A stretch of DNA of 7,608 bases, taken from NCBI GenBank assembly GCA_031270425.1, contig JAISXQ010000028.1, forward strand, positions 1-7,608, given 5' to 3'. Below the pieces are notes generated by a model that ran no database searches, was not told where the DNA came from, and was given only the letters and a program-made list of their open reading frames with translations. This document shows, piece after piece, positions 1-7,608 of the stretch. The stretch's first letter is position 1; each line of letters begins with the position of its first letter. Source of the stretch: Prevotellaceae bacterium. Lineage in GTDB: Bacteria > Bacteroidota > Bacteroidia > Bacteroidales > Paludibacteraceae. A program made the position numbers and the translations under genes.

Positions 1-20
1 CATTATTTTCTCAAACATAA

Positions 21-202
21 ACACATAGAAAACAATAGTTTTAATTCAATCACATTTTTTTGTTAGGAAAGACCACATAGCCGTCCATGTCTTCGACATG
101 AACTTCTGCTCACAGGGTAAAACTATTCCGGTTTACCGGAATGTTTTACAGCTATGTGTACTTTTAAAAAAAAATAAAAATACTATGTGTCGACTATGTG
201 TC
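21..202. repeat. Cluster of CTATGTG motifs in both orientations
   Basis: The motif CTATGTGT occurs at 152-159, 183-190 and 194-201 on the plus strand. Its reverse complement ACACATAG is at 21-28, and a one-base variant (CCACATAG) is at 73-80. The copies at 182-191 and 193-202 form a direct tandem, ACTATGTGTC twice, separated by one G. The outer and inner copies face each other, so the cluster is organised as nested inverted repeats. The rest of 1-260 is AT-rich, with no open frame worth calling. I have a general impression that CTATGTG/CACATAG strings recur between genes in Bacteroidales chromosomes, but I cannot verify this here. It could be an interspersed repeat, a remnant of a small non-coding mobile element, or the 3' part of a left-hand gene's untranslated region. 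The motif copies are certain; the meaning is open. Confidence 0.6.
74..158. other. Predicted three-way-junction nucleic-acid structure
   Basis: Three perfect or near-perfect stems nest here. An 8-bp closing stem pairs CACATAGC (74-81) with GCTATGTG (151-158). Inside it, CATGTC (86-91) pairs with GACATG (95-100) around the loop TTC. A long hairpin pairs GTAAAAC (117-123) with GTTTTAC (143-149), and then ATTCCGG (125-131) with CCGGAAT (136-142) around the loop TTTA, giving 14 bp with one bulged T at 124. Complementarity works on either strand, so strand is not assigned. It may be a folded RNA, a cruciform-forming DNA element, or the body of a repeat element. No known riboswitch or RNA family is recognised. 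The pairing is read directly from the sequence; function is unknown. Confidence 0.5.
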
Positions 203-260
203 AGGTTCTTAGTTGTTTATGCGAACCCTATGGGTTATCTTATATCGAACTCACGTTAGT

Positions 261-296
261 AAAAAGCCGGATATAATTGTTCAATCCGGCTTTTTT
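261..296 (-). terminator. Intrinsic terminator after metY
   Basis: An inverted repeat pairs AAAAAGCCGGAT (261-272) with ATCCGGCTTTTT (284-295) around an 11-nt AT-rich loop. Read on the minus strand, the GC core is followed by a run of T residues, starting 28 bp after the metY stop codon. Because the arms end in A and T runs, the same element can also terminate transcription arriving from the left on the plus strand. Confidence 0.9.
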
Positions 297-324
297 ACAT
301 AAAACACGAACAAATAAAACTTAT

Positions 325-1650
<1,326 letters not shown>

Positions 1651-1661
1651 TTAAAAATTTC

Positions 1662-1698
1662 AAATCGTAAATTGTAAATCGTAAATCGTAAAAATCGT
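1662..1698. repeat. Heptamer tandem repeat (AAATCGT)n between cysK and metY
   Basis: Five consecutive units are readable on the plus strand: AAATCGT (1662-1668), AAATTGT (1669-1675), AAATCGT (1676-1682), AAATCGT (1683-1689) and a 9-bp variant AAAAATCGT (1690-1698). On the transcribed minus strand the unit is ACGATTT. The array fills much of the 75-bp cysK-metY spacer. Its near-identical units point to replication slippage, so copy number is likely variable. Any effect on expression of metY is inference. Confidence 0.85.
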
Positions 1699-1704
1699 AA
1701 ATAA

Positions 1705-2652
1705 CTATAACGGGTATTCTTCAAAAGCGTAAAGCAATGTGGATAAATAGCGTTCTCCTGTGTCGGGAAGAATAGCCACAATATTTTTGCCTTTATTTTC
1801 GGGAAGTTTTGCCAACTGTACGGCGGCATAAGCGGCGGCTCCCGACGAAATGCCGACAAGCAAACCTTCGGAACGAGCCAGTTCGCGGCTTGTGCGGATA
1901 GCGTCGTCGTTGCTTACTTTAAAGATTTCGTCCACAACATCCGAATTGTATATTTTCGGAACAAATCCGGCGCCAATGCCCTGAATTTTGTGCGGACCGG
2001 GATTGCCACCCGACAATACAGGGGAATCTGCCGGTTCGACAGCTACAATTTTCACGCCTTGGTTGTATTTTTTCAAAATTTCTCCTACTCCGCTTACCGT
2101 TCCGCCCGTACCGACTCCCGCAACAAAAATATCCACCTTGCCGCCGGTATCTTTCCAAATTTCTTCAGCCGTGGTTTTTTTATGTATTTCGGTGTTTGCC
2201 GGATTGTCGAACTGTTGTAAGACAACCGCCTTTGGATTGCCTTCCTGCAATTCTTTCGCTTTGGCAATAGCGCCTTTCATACCTTCGGCGCCGGGCGTCA
2301 ATACAATATTAGCGCCTAATGCTTTCAATAAATTCCGCCGCTCGATACTCATGGTTTCGGGCATTGTCAGCGTCAGTTTATAGCCTTTCGCCGCCGCTAC
2401 AAAGGCAAGTCCGATGCCGGTGTTCCCGCTTGTAGGTTCAATTAGTTCACTATCCGAAGTAAGAATACCCTTTTTTTCGGCGTCTTCAATCATCGCGTTC
2501 GCGATACGGTCTTTTACGCTGGACGCAGGGTTGAAGTATTCCAGTTTCACAATTACACTGGCGTCCAGTTTATTAATTTTAGCATAATTCGTAAGCTCCA
2601 AAAGCGGAGTGTTACCGATTAAATCTGTTAGTTTTTTAGCAATTTTAGCCAT
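1705..2652 (-). CDS. cysK: Cysteine synthase (O-acetylserine thiol-lyase A)
   Basis: This cytoplasmic PLP enzyme of fold type II replaces the acetyl group of O-acetylserine with sulfide to make cysteine. From the chosen start it has 315 residues, typical for CysK. Motifs in order: [10 protein letters not shown] (11-20); SSVKDR with the Schiff-base lysine K47; TSGNTG (74-79), which binds the substrate carboxylate; GTGGT (181-185), which holds the cofactor phosphate; GISSGA (267-272); and [10 protein letters not shown] (296-305). The frame is open to an ATG at 2724, but the 24 extra residues do not resemble the family. The promoter at 2682-2712 lies inside that extension, so translation almost certainly begins at the ATG at 2650-2652 ([13 protein letters not shown]). 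No C-terminal CBS domains are present, which argues against cystathionine beta-synthase. A CysM-type specificity is less likely but not excluded. metY follows on the same strand. Confidence 0.96.
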   Translation of the reverse strand: MAKIAKKLTDLIGNTPLLELTNYAKINKLDASVIVKLEYFNPASSVKDRIANAMIEDAEKKGILTSDSELIEPTSGNTGIGLAFVAAAKGYKLTLTMPETMSIERRNLLKALGANIVLTPGAEGMKGAIAKAKELQEGNPKAVVLQQFDNPANTEIHKKTTAEEIWKDTGGKVDIFVAGVGTGGTVSGVGEILKKYNQGVKIVAVEPADSPVLSGGNPGPHKIQGIGAGFVPKIYNSDVVDEIFKVSNDDAIRTSRELARSEGLLVGISSGAAAYAAVQLAKLPENKGKNIVAILPDTGERYLSTLLYAFEEYPL

Positions 2653-2681
2653 AACAATTATTTTTTTATTATTTGATGGTG

Positions 2682-2712
2682 CAAAGTTACGGCGTATTTG
2701 ACAATACTGCAA
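2682..2712 (-). promoter_or_regulatory. Bacteroidetes-type promoter for cysK
   Basis: On the minus strand TAACTTTG (complement of 2682-2689) matches the -7 consensus TAnnTTTG of the Bacteroidetes primary sigma factor exactly. A TTG (complement of 2710-2712) lies 20 nt upstream, close to the expected 19-nt spacing for the -33 box. Transcription would start at roughly 2673-2678, giving a short A/T-rich leader of about 20-25 nt before the ATG at 2652. I found no equally good match in the cysK-metY spacer, so this promoter probably serves both genes. Confidence 0.7.
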
Positions 2713-3280
2713 TAACACAGACATGGCATTTTTTGTACCATGTTTGTGGTATTTTTTGATAAAAAATAGAATTTATGCCCATCAAGAGTTGAAATTAATA
2801 ATAGATAAACACCCTTAGTAACTTTTTTTGATTATTAGAAAATAAACCTTATTGCTTATCCTTTATAATTGTCATTTGAAGAATAAGCGATAAGGAAATA
2901 CCGGCCTTTATATTATGCGAATCTGGAGTTAAAAACAGTCCCGTATATGATTTGTTTTTTAACAATATATTAACAAAAAATATTTCGATAAAAATTAACT
3001 CTGCATTTAGGCGGAGTTAAAAAAAGAGAAGTCGGTACAACAAAACACAATAGCATACAATTGCTAAGTTAACAATAAAACGGTATATCGTTACGATTCT
3101 AATTTGCTGTGTTACATAAATTTAGCGTTCTTAATCCTGAAATTAATACAACACGGTTTTTAACGCCGCTTATTTTTTAATCAAAAATATCTGGCACAGT
3201 CTTTGCCTTTCTCAGATTCACGTAATTTTTTATCCATAGAAAATAACCATATCAATTTATATTTATACATGCAAAATTAT
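2713..3280. other. Divergent AT-rich intergenic region, no gene found
   Basis: About 570 bp separate the cysK promoter from the plus-strand envelope operon. I see no open frame with family features, no tRNA and no clear terminator. The region should contain the promoter of the gene starting at 3281, but no exact TAnnTTTG with a properly spaced TTG was found on the plus strand; the nearest strings, such as AGTCTTTG around 3190-3197, have mismatches. Small inverted repeats are present: a 10-bp stem at 2995-3020, TAGCA/TGCTA at 3051-3066, and the near-palindrome AACGGTATATCGTT at 3079-3092. These could be operator or leader elements, but they are weak evidence. Confidence 0.5.
2995..3020. other. 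Hairpin in the leader region of the envelope operon
   Basis: TTAACTCTGC (2995-3004) pairs with GCGGAGTTAA (3011-3020) over ten positions, one of them a G-T wobble, around the 6-nt loop ATTTAG. It is followed on the plus strand by A residues, not T, so it is not a plus-strand terminator. On the minus strand it precedes a T-rich run, but there is no minus-strand gene to its right for it to terminate. It could be a leader RNA hairpin or a protein-binding site. Confidence 0.4.
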
Positions 3281-5362
3281 ATGAAAAAATGTAAAAATAT
3301 GCGCCCTGCAAAAAAGGAGAAAAGTTTATTGTTTCGCTCAATGATTTCATCTTTTTTCATGTTTACTGCGTTCGGTTTCGGTTTCGCGTCCGGCGAAAAC
3401 AAGGTGATTTTCGTCAACAAAGGGAAAATAGATATTTCCGGAACAAGGGGCGTCGTTTACGTGTCCAATTCCGTCCGTATGTTGGGTGCGGATGTAAGTG
3501 TTGTGTTGAACGGCGATTTTTATGTAGGCGGCAATTTTGTGCAGGACGCCGAAAACAATGTATTTAAACTGGCAGACGGCAGTTCGCTTACATCGAGTAC
3601 AGGAACACTCCATTTTGTTGATGCGGAAGGGAAGAACACAGCCGGAGTCCGCCGTATTACAAGCGCTAACGAAACTGCCTTCGACCGTTCCGGTAAGTAC
3701 ATAGCTTTTCCTCACATTAACATTAACACGGACGATACGGTAAAATTAGCTCCGAAAATGGGAATAGACGCTAAAACCATACAAAGGGCAAGTAAGAAAA
3801 AGGGTGTTTTATATTTAGAATCGTCTGCCGAAAATGATAGTTTGTACGATGCTTCGCTAAGAATTACGGATAAGGGTGTATCTTCATCGCTTGTAGCCCA
3901 AGGCGCTGTTGTTGTTGAGAAAGATATTTCCAAATTCAGGGGAAGTGAGAACAACCTGAAACTCTTTCCCTTTGCATCTCCTTTTACCACTCAAAAGGCG
4001 GGTTATTTTGCAGGTAACTGGGTAAGACGACCCGTAGCCGCCGAAAATAATCATACCCGTTATGTTTACGGAAACAAACCTTTCGGGCAAAATTCAAACA
4101 TCATCCATTTCGATCAATATGTAAGCAATCCTATGGAGAAATTGACGCCGGGACAAGCGTATTTGGTTAAATTACATCCTGCCGGTTTTGACTATAACTC
4201 GTTGAAAGAATCAAATGGTTTGACCATTACGGCGGGCAGCGACTACAATCTATCCAAATTTGTATTTAACGGCAACGTGTTTTCTCTTACTCCCTATCAG
4301 GAGCAATTATTTGCCGACGACGCGCTTCCTGCATACGAAATTACGTCAATATCAGGCACAACCGTAAACTGGGTAATCGGTAATTCATACACAAGTCCTA
4401 TTTCGATTGACAAATTAACCGCTGCGATGAGCGGCAATTTGACTTTTTCCGATGTCATTTATATTTACTCGCCGGGGTCGCAATCCTACATACCGAAAAC
4501 AATATCGGGATCGGGCATCAGCGTAAGCAACCTGACTGAAATACCGGCAATGAGCGTATTTATGCTGCGCATATCAAAGAACAATACCGCAACCGGAACA
4601 TTTTCGATCACAAAAGATATGTTGACGCACGGAACAAGCAGTATCGGCATACCCAAATATGCTTCTCCGGCGCGTGCAGCAAGGGCAAAGGGGGCAAACC
4701 AGATAAACTTCAAATTGACGCCCGAGAACAATAACTTCATTTACGACTTGGCGGCTATCGGCTTACGGGACGACGCTTCGTTTGGAAGCGACGGCTACGA
4801 TATTGCCAAAGTAAGCAATGCGGGCGACAACGGTTTTCAGTTATACACAATTTCGGACACAGGTTCTAAGCTGACTGTCAACGGTTTGCCGCTGTCGGCT
4901 GAAAAAGTAGATCTCTACTTGACGCCGGCAAGCGAAGCCGGAAGTTATAAGTTAAGCATCAGCAATCAGGAAAGTTTGCAGACCGAAGGCGTTTACTTGC
5001 AGGATTTGCTCACAGGCGAGACAATAGACCTGAATGGAATAGCGGACTACGTTTTCCACACAAGCCCTTCCGATCCGAAAAAAAGGTTTGTACTGCACTT
5101 CAAACAAGCCGTAGCGACAAGCGCCGACGAGAATGGAATACAGAGCTATTATTCCGACGGGAAAATATATTTCCATAATTTGAATAAAACCGACATAAAT
5201 TCCTCGATAAGTATATACGACATATACGGAAAAAGACAGGATACGGGCGGAATCATATCCGAATATCCATATTATGAACTGCCTTTGACCTTGACAACCG
5301 GCGTTTATATAATACAAATTAACGGTAACCGCAATTTTACGGCTAAGTTTATCAAGCGTTGA
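3281..5362 (+). CDS. Exported surface/extracellular protein with T9SS sorting domain
   Basis: The product (693 residues) is predicted to cross the inner membrane by Sec and the outer membrane by the type IX system. The frame opens at 3203, but the ATG at 3281 gives a conventional signal peptide: basic MKKCKNMRPAKKEK, hydrophobic core about 16-36, cleavage near the FASG/ENK boundary. The ATG at 3269 is an alternative. The body is rich in beta-type Ser/Thr/Asn/Gly sequence. It includes LFPFASPFTTQKAGYFAGNW (about 228-247) and two hydrophobic-strand phrases of similar build, LTPGQAYLVKL and IPAMSVFMLRI. The last ~80 residues fit a type A T9SS C-terminal domain: ISIYDIYGKRQDTGG, a YYELPL strand, then TTGVYIIQINGN and a basic KFIKR end. 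No catalytic motif is recognised, so an adhesin, matrix or structural role is inferred. It is first in a plus-strand set, 58 bp before the next gene with no terminator between. Confidence 0.85.
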   Translation: MKKCKNMRPAKKEKSLLFRSMISSFFMFTAFGFGFASGENKVIFVNKGKIDISGTRGVVYVSNSVRMLGADVSVVLNGDFYVGGNFVQDAENNVFKLADGSSLTSSTGTLHFVDAEGKNTAGVRRITSANETAFDRSGKYIAFPHININTDDTVKLAPKMGIDAKTIQRASKKKGVLYLESSAENDSLYDASLRITDKGVSSSLVAQGAVVVEKDISKFRGSENNLKLFPFASPFTTQKAGYFAGNWVRRPVAAENNHTRYVYGNKPFGQNSNIIHFDQYVSNPMEKLTPGQAYLVKLHPAGFDYNSLKESNGLTITAGSDYNLSKFVFNGNVFSLTPYQEQLFADDALPAYEITSISGTTVNWVIGNSYTSPISIDKLTAAMSGNLTFSDVIYIYSPGSQSYIPKTISGSGISVSNLTEIPAMSVFMLRISKNNTATGTFSITKDMLTHGTSSIGIPKYASPARAARAKGANQINFKLTPENNNFIYDLAAIGLRDDASFGSDGYDIAKVSNAGDNGFQLYTISDTGSKLTVNGLPLSAEKVDLYLTPASEAGSYKLSISNQESLQTEGVYLQDLLTGETIDLNGIADYVFHTSPSDPKKRFVLHFKQAVATSADENGIQSYYSDGKIYFHNLNKTDINSSISIYDIYGKRQDTGGIISEYPYYELPLTLTTGVYIIQINGNRNFTAKFIKR

Positions 5363-5420
5363 ACAAGCGGATTACAATAGATACATGCAATAAATAGAAT
5401 GGAACAAAACAAAAAAAACG

Positions 5421-6182
5421 ATGAATAAAACAACAATAAAAATTTTTATACTGGGTATTTCAATAGCAGGATTTTACGGCTGGTATTTCTTTAATCTTAC
5501 GTTAAAAGACGATTCGCAAAGAATATCGGAAGACGTCGCATATCCGGTTTATAGAAAATATAGTCCCAAAGCTTCAACAGTTTCCAAGCAGACTTCCGTC
5601 CGCTCGTTTAAAAGCAGCAAAAATGAACTGAATATAGCCGGCAATAGCCTTAGCGCGCCCTTGCCTTCGTTGAGCAAGGCTTACGGAACTTCGGGAACAA
5701 GAGCCAAAGCCCGGCGGACAACTGCTGCGGTTGAAAACTGGCAAAATGCCGAAACCGCTTCCGGTATATTTGGCGCTGCCCACAACCCATGGCAGGCAGA
5801 ATACGCCGGTAACGCTTCTTCGATGTTAAATGCGGCAACTGCCATGACGCCGGCTTACCGCGCGTCGCGCTCGGGCGCTGTCTATAACCGGCTGTCGACT
5901 TCGCTTGCCGTTCCGCTTTCGAGCGGCAAGCAGCTTAGCGGTGCGCCGTTTCAACAAACGGATTTTAGCGGTGAAGACAATTTCGAAGAAGGCGCAAGCA
6001 ACGACAACGACGGCGGATATGTGGATGTGCCGGTGTCGGGCGGAATGATTCCCCTGTTGCTGTTTGCCGGAGTATATATCTGTTTTATAAGAAGAAAAAA
6101 CAAATACCCGATATACGCTGAATTAAAACAAAAATTACAACTAATCAAAACAAAAATTTATGAACACGAAACTATTTATTAA
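5421..6182 (+). CDS. Uncharacterised Ala/Ser-rich protein with a hydrophobic segment at each end
   Basis: I do not recognise this 253-residue protein. A short basic N-terminus (MNKTTIK) leads into a hydrophobic segment at about 8-25, a signal anchor or uncleaved signal peptide. Residues 30-180 are low in complexity, rich in Ala, Ser, Thr, Arg and Lys, with no recognised domain. Residues 181-198 are acidic and Asn/Gly-rich (EDNFEEGASNDNDGG). Then comes PVSGG (204-208), a second hydrophobic stretch (209-223) and a basic cluster RRKNK (224-228), an arrangement recalling the small-motif/helix/Arg-Lys tails of sortase-type sorting signals. Unlike those, it continues with a 25-residue amphipathic, Lys-rich tail, presumably cytoplasmic. 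If both segments span the membrane, the middle lies in the periplasm. It starts 58 bp after the T9SS-domain gene, and its 3' end overlaps the next gene by 23 bp, so it probably serves the same secretion or surface process. An accessory, scaffold or anchoring role is inference. Confidence 0.75.
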   Translation: MNKTTIKIFILGISIAGFYGWYFFNLTLKDDSQRISEDVAYPVYRKYSPKASTVSKQTSVRSFKSSKNELNIAGNSLSAPLPSLSKAYGTSGTRAKARRTTAAVENWQNAETASGIFGAAHNPWQAEYAGNASSMLNAATAMTPAYRASRSGAVYNRLSTSLAVPLSSGKQLSGAPFQQTDFSGEDNFEEGASNDNDGGYVDVPVSGGMIPLLLFAGVYICFIRRKNKYPIYAELKQKLQLIKTKIYEHETIY

Positions 6183-7608
6183 AACAATGTTTTTATCCGT
6201 GCTTATAAGCACGATTATAACGGACGTACACGCCCAGGTAACCATCGGAGCCAACGAAGCGGCGGAAAAAGGCGCATTATTGCAGCTAAAAAATGTAACA
6301 GGCATAACAACCGGAGACGCAAATGCAACCGGAGGTTTTTTGTATCCCCGCGTAGCATTGCGTAGCCGGACTTCGTTACAGCCATTAGTAACAGCAGTGG
6401 AAGATGTTGAAAGCGCTAAAACACGGGCAACCGGTATGACGGTGTTTAATACCGCCTCTGTTTCTGCGGAAAATTTGGATTTGGGTTTATATTTATGGAA
6501 CGGCACGGAATGGATACTTACAGCAAGTGCAATCGGCATGGCGGAATCTTCCATTACAAACGTAGAAATAAGCGGAACTTACGTAAAGGAACAAGCCCTG
6601 AATGTATCCAATTTTCTGACACTAACCCTCAATGTTACAAAAAGAGGCAAATACGAAGTACATGCTTCTACGGATAACGGCTACTATTTTACAGCATCAG
6701 GAGAATTTCTCGGTACAGGCACACAAGTGATTACCGCAACAGGAAACGGAATGCCGGTAAAATCGACAACCGATAAAAAAGGCGTACGCGATGTGATTAC
6801 CGTAAAAATAAACGCGGCTGCGACTTTCGACCTGAAAAATACGGTTAATAATAAGGTTGCAAAATACAGCATGAACTGCCTTACGACACAAGTACATGGA
6901 ATATACAAACCCGATCAGGTGTTTACAACCGACAATTACATAACGGTAAAAGTGGTGGCAACTGCCGATTCGAACGGCGCCGAATATTCTATGAAAACCG
7001 ACGAAGTAAACGGTTATTCATTCTCAGCTTCGGGTATGCTGTCTGCCGGCGAACAGACATTATACCTGACGCCGACCCGGGGTGCAAAACCGCTGAGAGC
7101 AGGTTCCGATTATTTTACAATCACATCCAACAGCGCCTCCAATTCAAGTACGTGTAGTTTTTCCATACAAATAATGTCGGAGCCTCTTAAAATAACTTCA
7201 ATAGGCGGAGATGCGTATCGTCTTTTCAATACCGGTAGGGGAAATGACGTTCCAATCAATCCTGCCCTGTATGGAACGAACGGTACATATAATAAAATTT
7301 TAGGCTTTACGGTAGCAACTGCCATAGATAACGAAACTTATCTTACAGCCGCTTTGAAAGATAATCTGACTGATATTGTTGTCATGGGTTATAACGTCAC
7401 AATACGATCAAGTGCAGCAGGTGGAAATAATATTCCCGATGCTATTACTGCAATTAACTCCGGACGGGTTGTTATCCATGCTACGGACGGACCATCTGCG
7501 CCAGGAGATAATGCCGATGAACTAAACAGAGCAGATGGTGTAAAACAAATTCTGATGGGCATATTCGACGGTTTGACCGAGGATCAAATTTCATGGAAAA
7601 GATCCGTT
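6160..7608 (+). CDS. Exported modular surface protein, 3' end beyond the window
   Basis: The frame is open from the ATG at 6160 to the right edge (483 residues, no stop), so the gene is partial. Residues 1-25 form a signal peptide ending VHA, before QVTIG. The mature start, QVTIGANEAAEKGALLQLK, then TGGFLYPRVAL (57-67), TGMTVFN (91-97) and LGLYLWNGTEW (108-118), follows a layout frequent at the N-terminus of secreted Bacteroidales proteins of unknown function. Two related beta-rich modules come next, about 136-240 and 246-338; both carry a GxY start, a NGYxFxASG core (173-181 and 284-292) and a later Cys. From 342 a different alpha/beta-like segment begins (LKITSIGG, then TDIVVMGYN at 404-412, then AITAINSGRVVIHATDG), weakly reminiscent of a glutamine-amidotransferase-like or ThuA-like fold. 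The start codon lies inside the end of the preceding gene, suggesting coupled translation. Function is unknown; a T9SS sorting domain may lie in the missing part. Confidence 0.85.
   Translation, partial: MNTKLFIKTMFLSVLISTIITDVHAQVTIGANEAAEKGALLQLKNVTGITTGDANATGGFLYPRVALRSRTSLQPLVTAVEDVESAKTRATGMTVFNTASVSAENLDLGLYLWNGTEWILTASAIGMAESSITNVEISGTYVKEQALNVSNFLTLTLNVTKRGKYEVHASTDNGYYFTASGEFLGTGTQVITATGNGMPVKSTTDKKGVRDVITVKINAAATFDLKNTVNNKVAKYSMNCLTTQVHGIYKPDQVFTTDNYITVKVVATADSNGAEYSMKTDEVNGYSFSASGMLSAGEQTLYLTPTRGAKPLRAGSDYFTITSNSASNSSTCSFSIQIMSEPLKITSIGGDAYRLFNTGRGNDVPINPALYGTNGTYNKILGFTVATAIDNETYLTAALKDNLTDIVVMGYNVTIRSSAAGGNNIPDAITAINSGRVVIHATDGPSAPGDNADELNRADGVKQILMGIFDGLTEDQISWKRSV

Noticed and set aside
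1..260. Riboswitch or T-box controlling the sulfur genes
   Set aside because: The structure lies downstream of metY and beyond its terminator, not in a leader, and no known riboswitch consensus is seen.
1662..1698. CRISPR array
   Set aside because: The units are only 7 bp with no spacers; it is a simple tandem repeat.
1988..2383. 131-codon plus-strand frame opposite cysK
   Set aside because: It is antisense to conserved cysK motifs and has no independent support.
3347..3715. 122-codon minus-strand frame within the T9SS-domain gene
   Set aside because: It is a shadow of the exported protein's coding sequence, with no leader or recognised family.
6141..6554. 137-codon minus-strand frame across the second/third gene junction
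   Set aside because: It is opposite a signal peptide and conserved N-terminal motifs on the plus strand, so the plus-strand reading is preferred.

Overview
The window reads as chromosomal DNA from a Bacteroidota member, most likely order Bacteroidales. The evidence is a type IX secretion (T9SS) C-terminal sorting domain, secreted-protein N-termini of the QVTIG...GALLQLK kind common in Bacteroidales, a Bacteroidetes-type promoter (TTG-N20-TAnnTTTG) and A/T-rich leaders without Shine-Dalgarno sites. Genus cannot be settled from this sequence.

Region by region: bases 1-324 hold no gene. They contain a cluster of CTATGTG motifs in both orientations, a predicted three-way-junction fold, and a clear intrinsic terminator at 261-296. 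On the minus strand follow cysK (2652-1705, cysteine synthase) and then metY (1629-325, O-acetylhomoserine sulfhydrylase). They are separated by 75 bp carrying a heptamer tandem repeat. One promoter before cysK and one terminator after metY suggest a two-gene sulfide-assimilation operon: CysK fixes sulfide into cysteine and MetY fixes it into homocysteine for methionine.

Bases 2713-3280 are an AT-rich divergent intergenic region with a hairpin but no recognised gene. From 3281 to the right edge runs a plus-strand cell-envelope gene set: a 693-residue exported protein with a T9SS sorting domain; a 253-residue protein with a hydrophobic segment at each end and an Ala/Ser-rich middle; and a large exported protein cut by the window edge (483 residues visible), with two tandem copies of a beta-rich module. 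The last two overlap by 23 bp and no terminator lies between the genes, so they look like one operon for surface or extracellular proteins.

The metabolic half is ordinary. The envelope operon, above all its middle protein, and the left-edge repeat structure are the parts least explained by known families. I see no CRISPR array, tRNA, rRNA, transposase or classical defence gene. Nothing here proves a new system.
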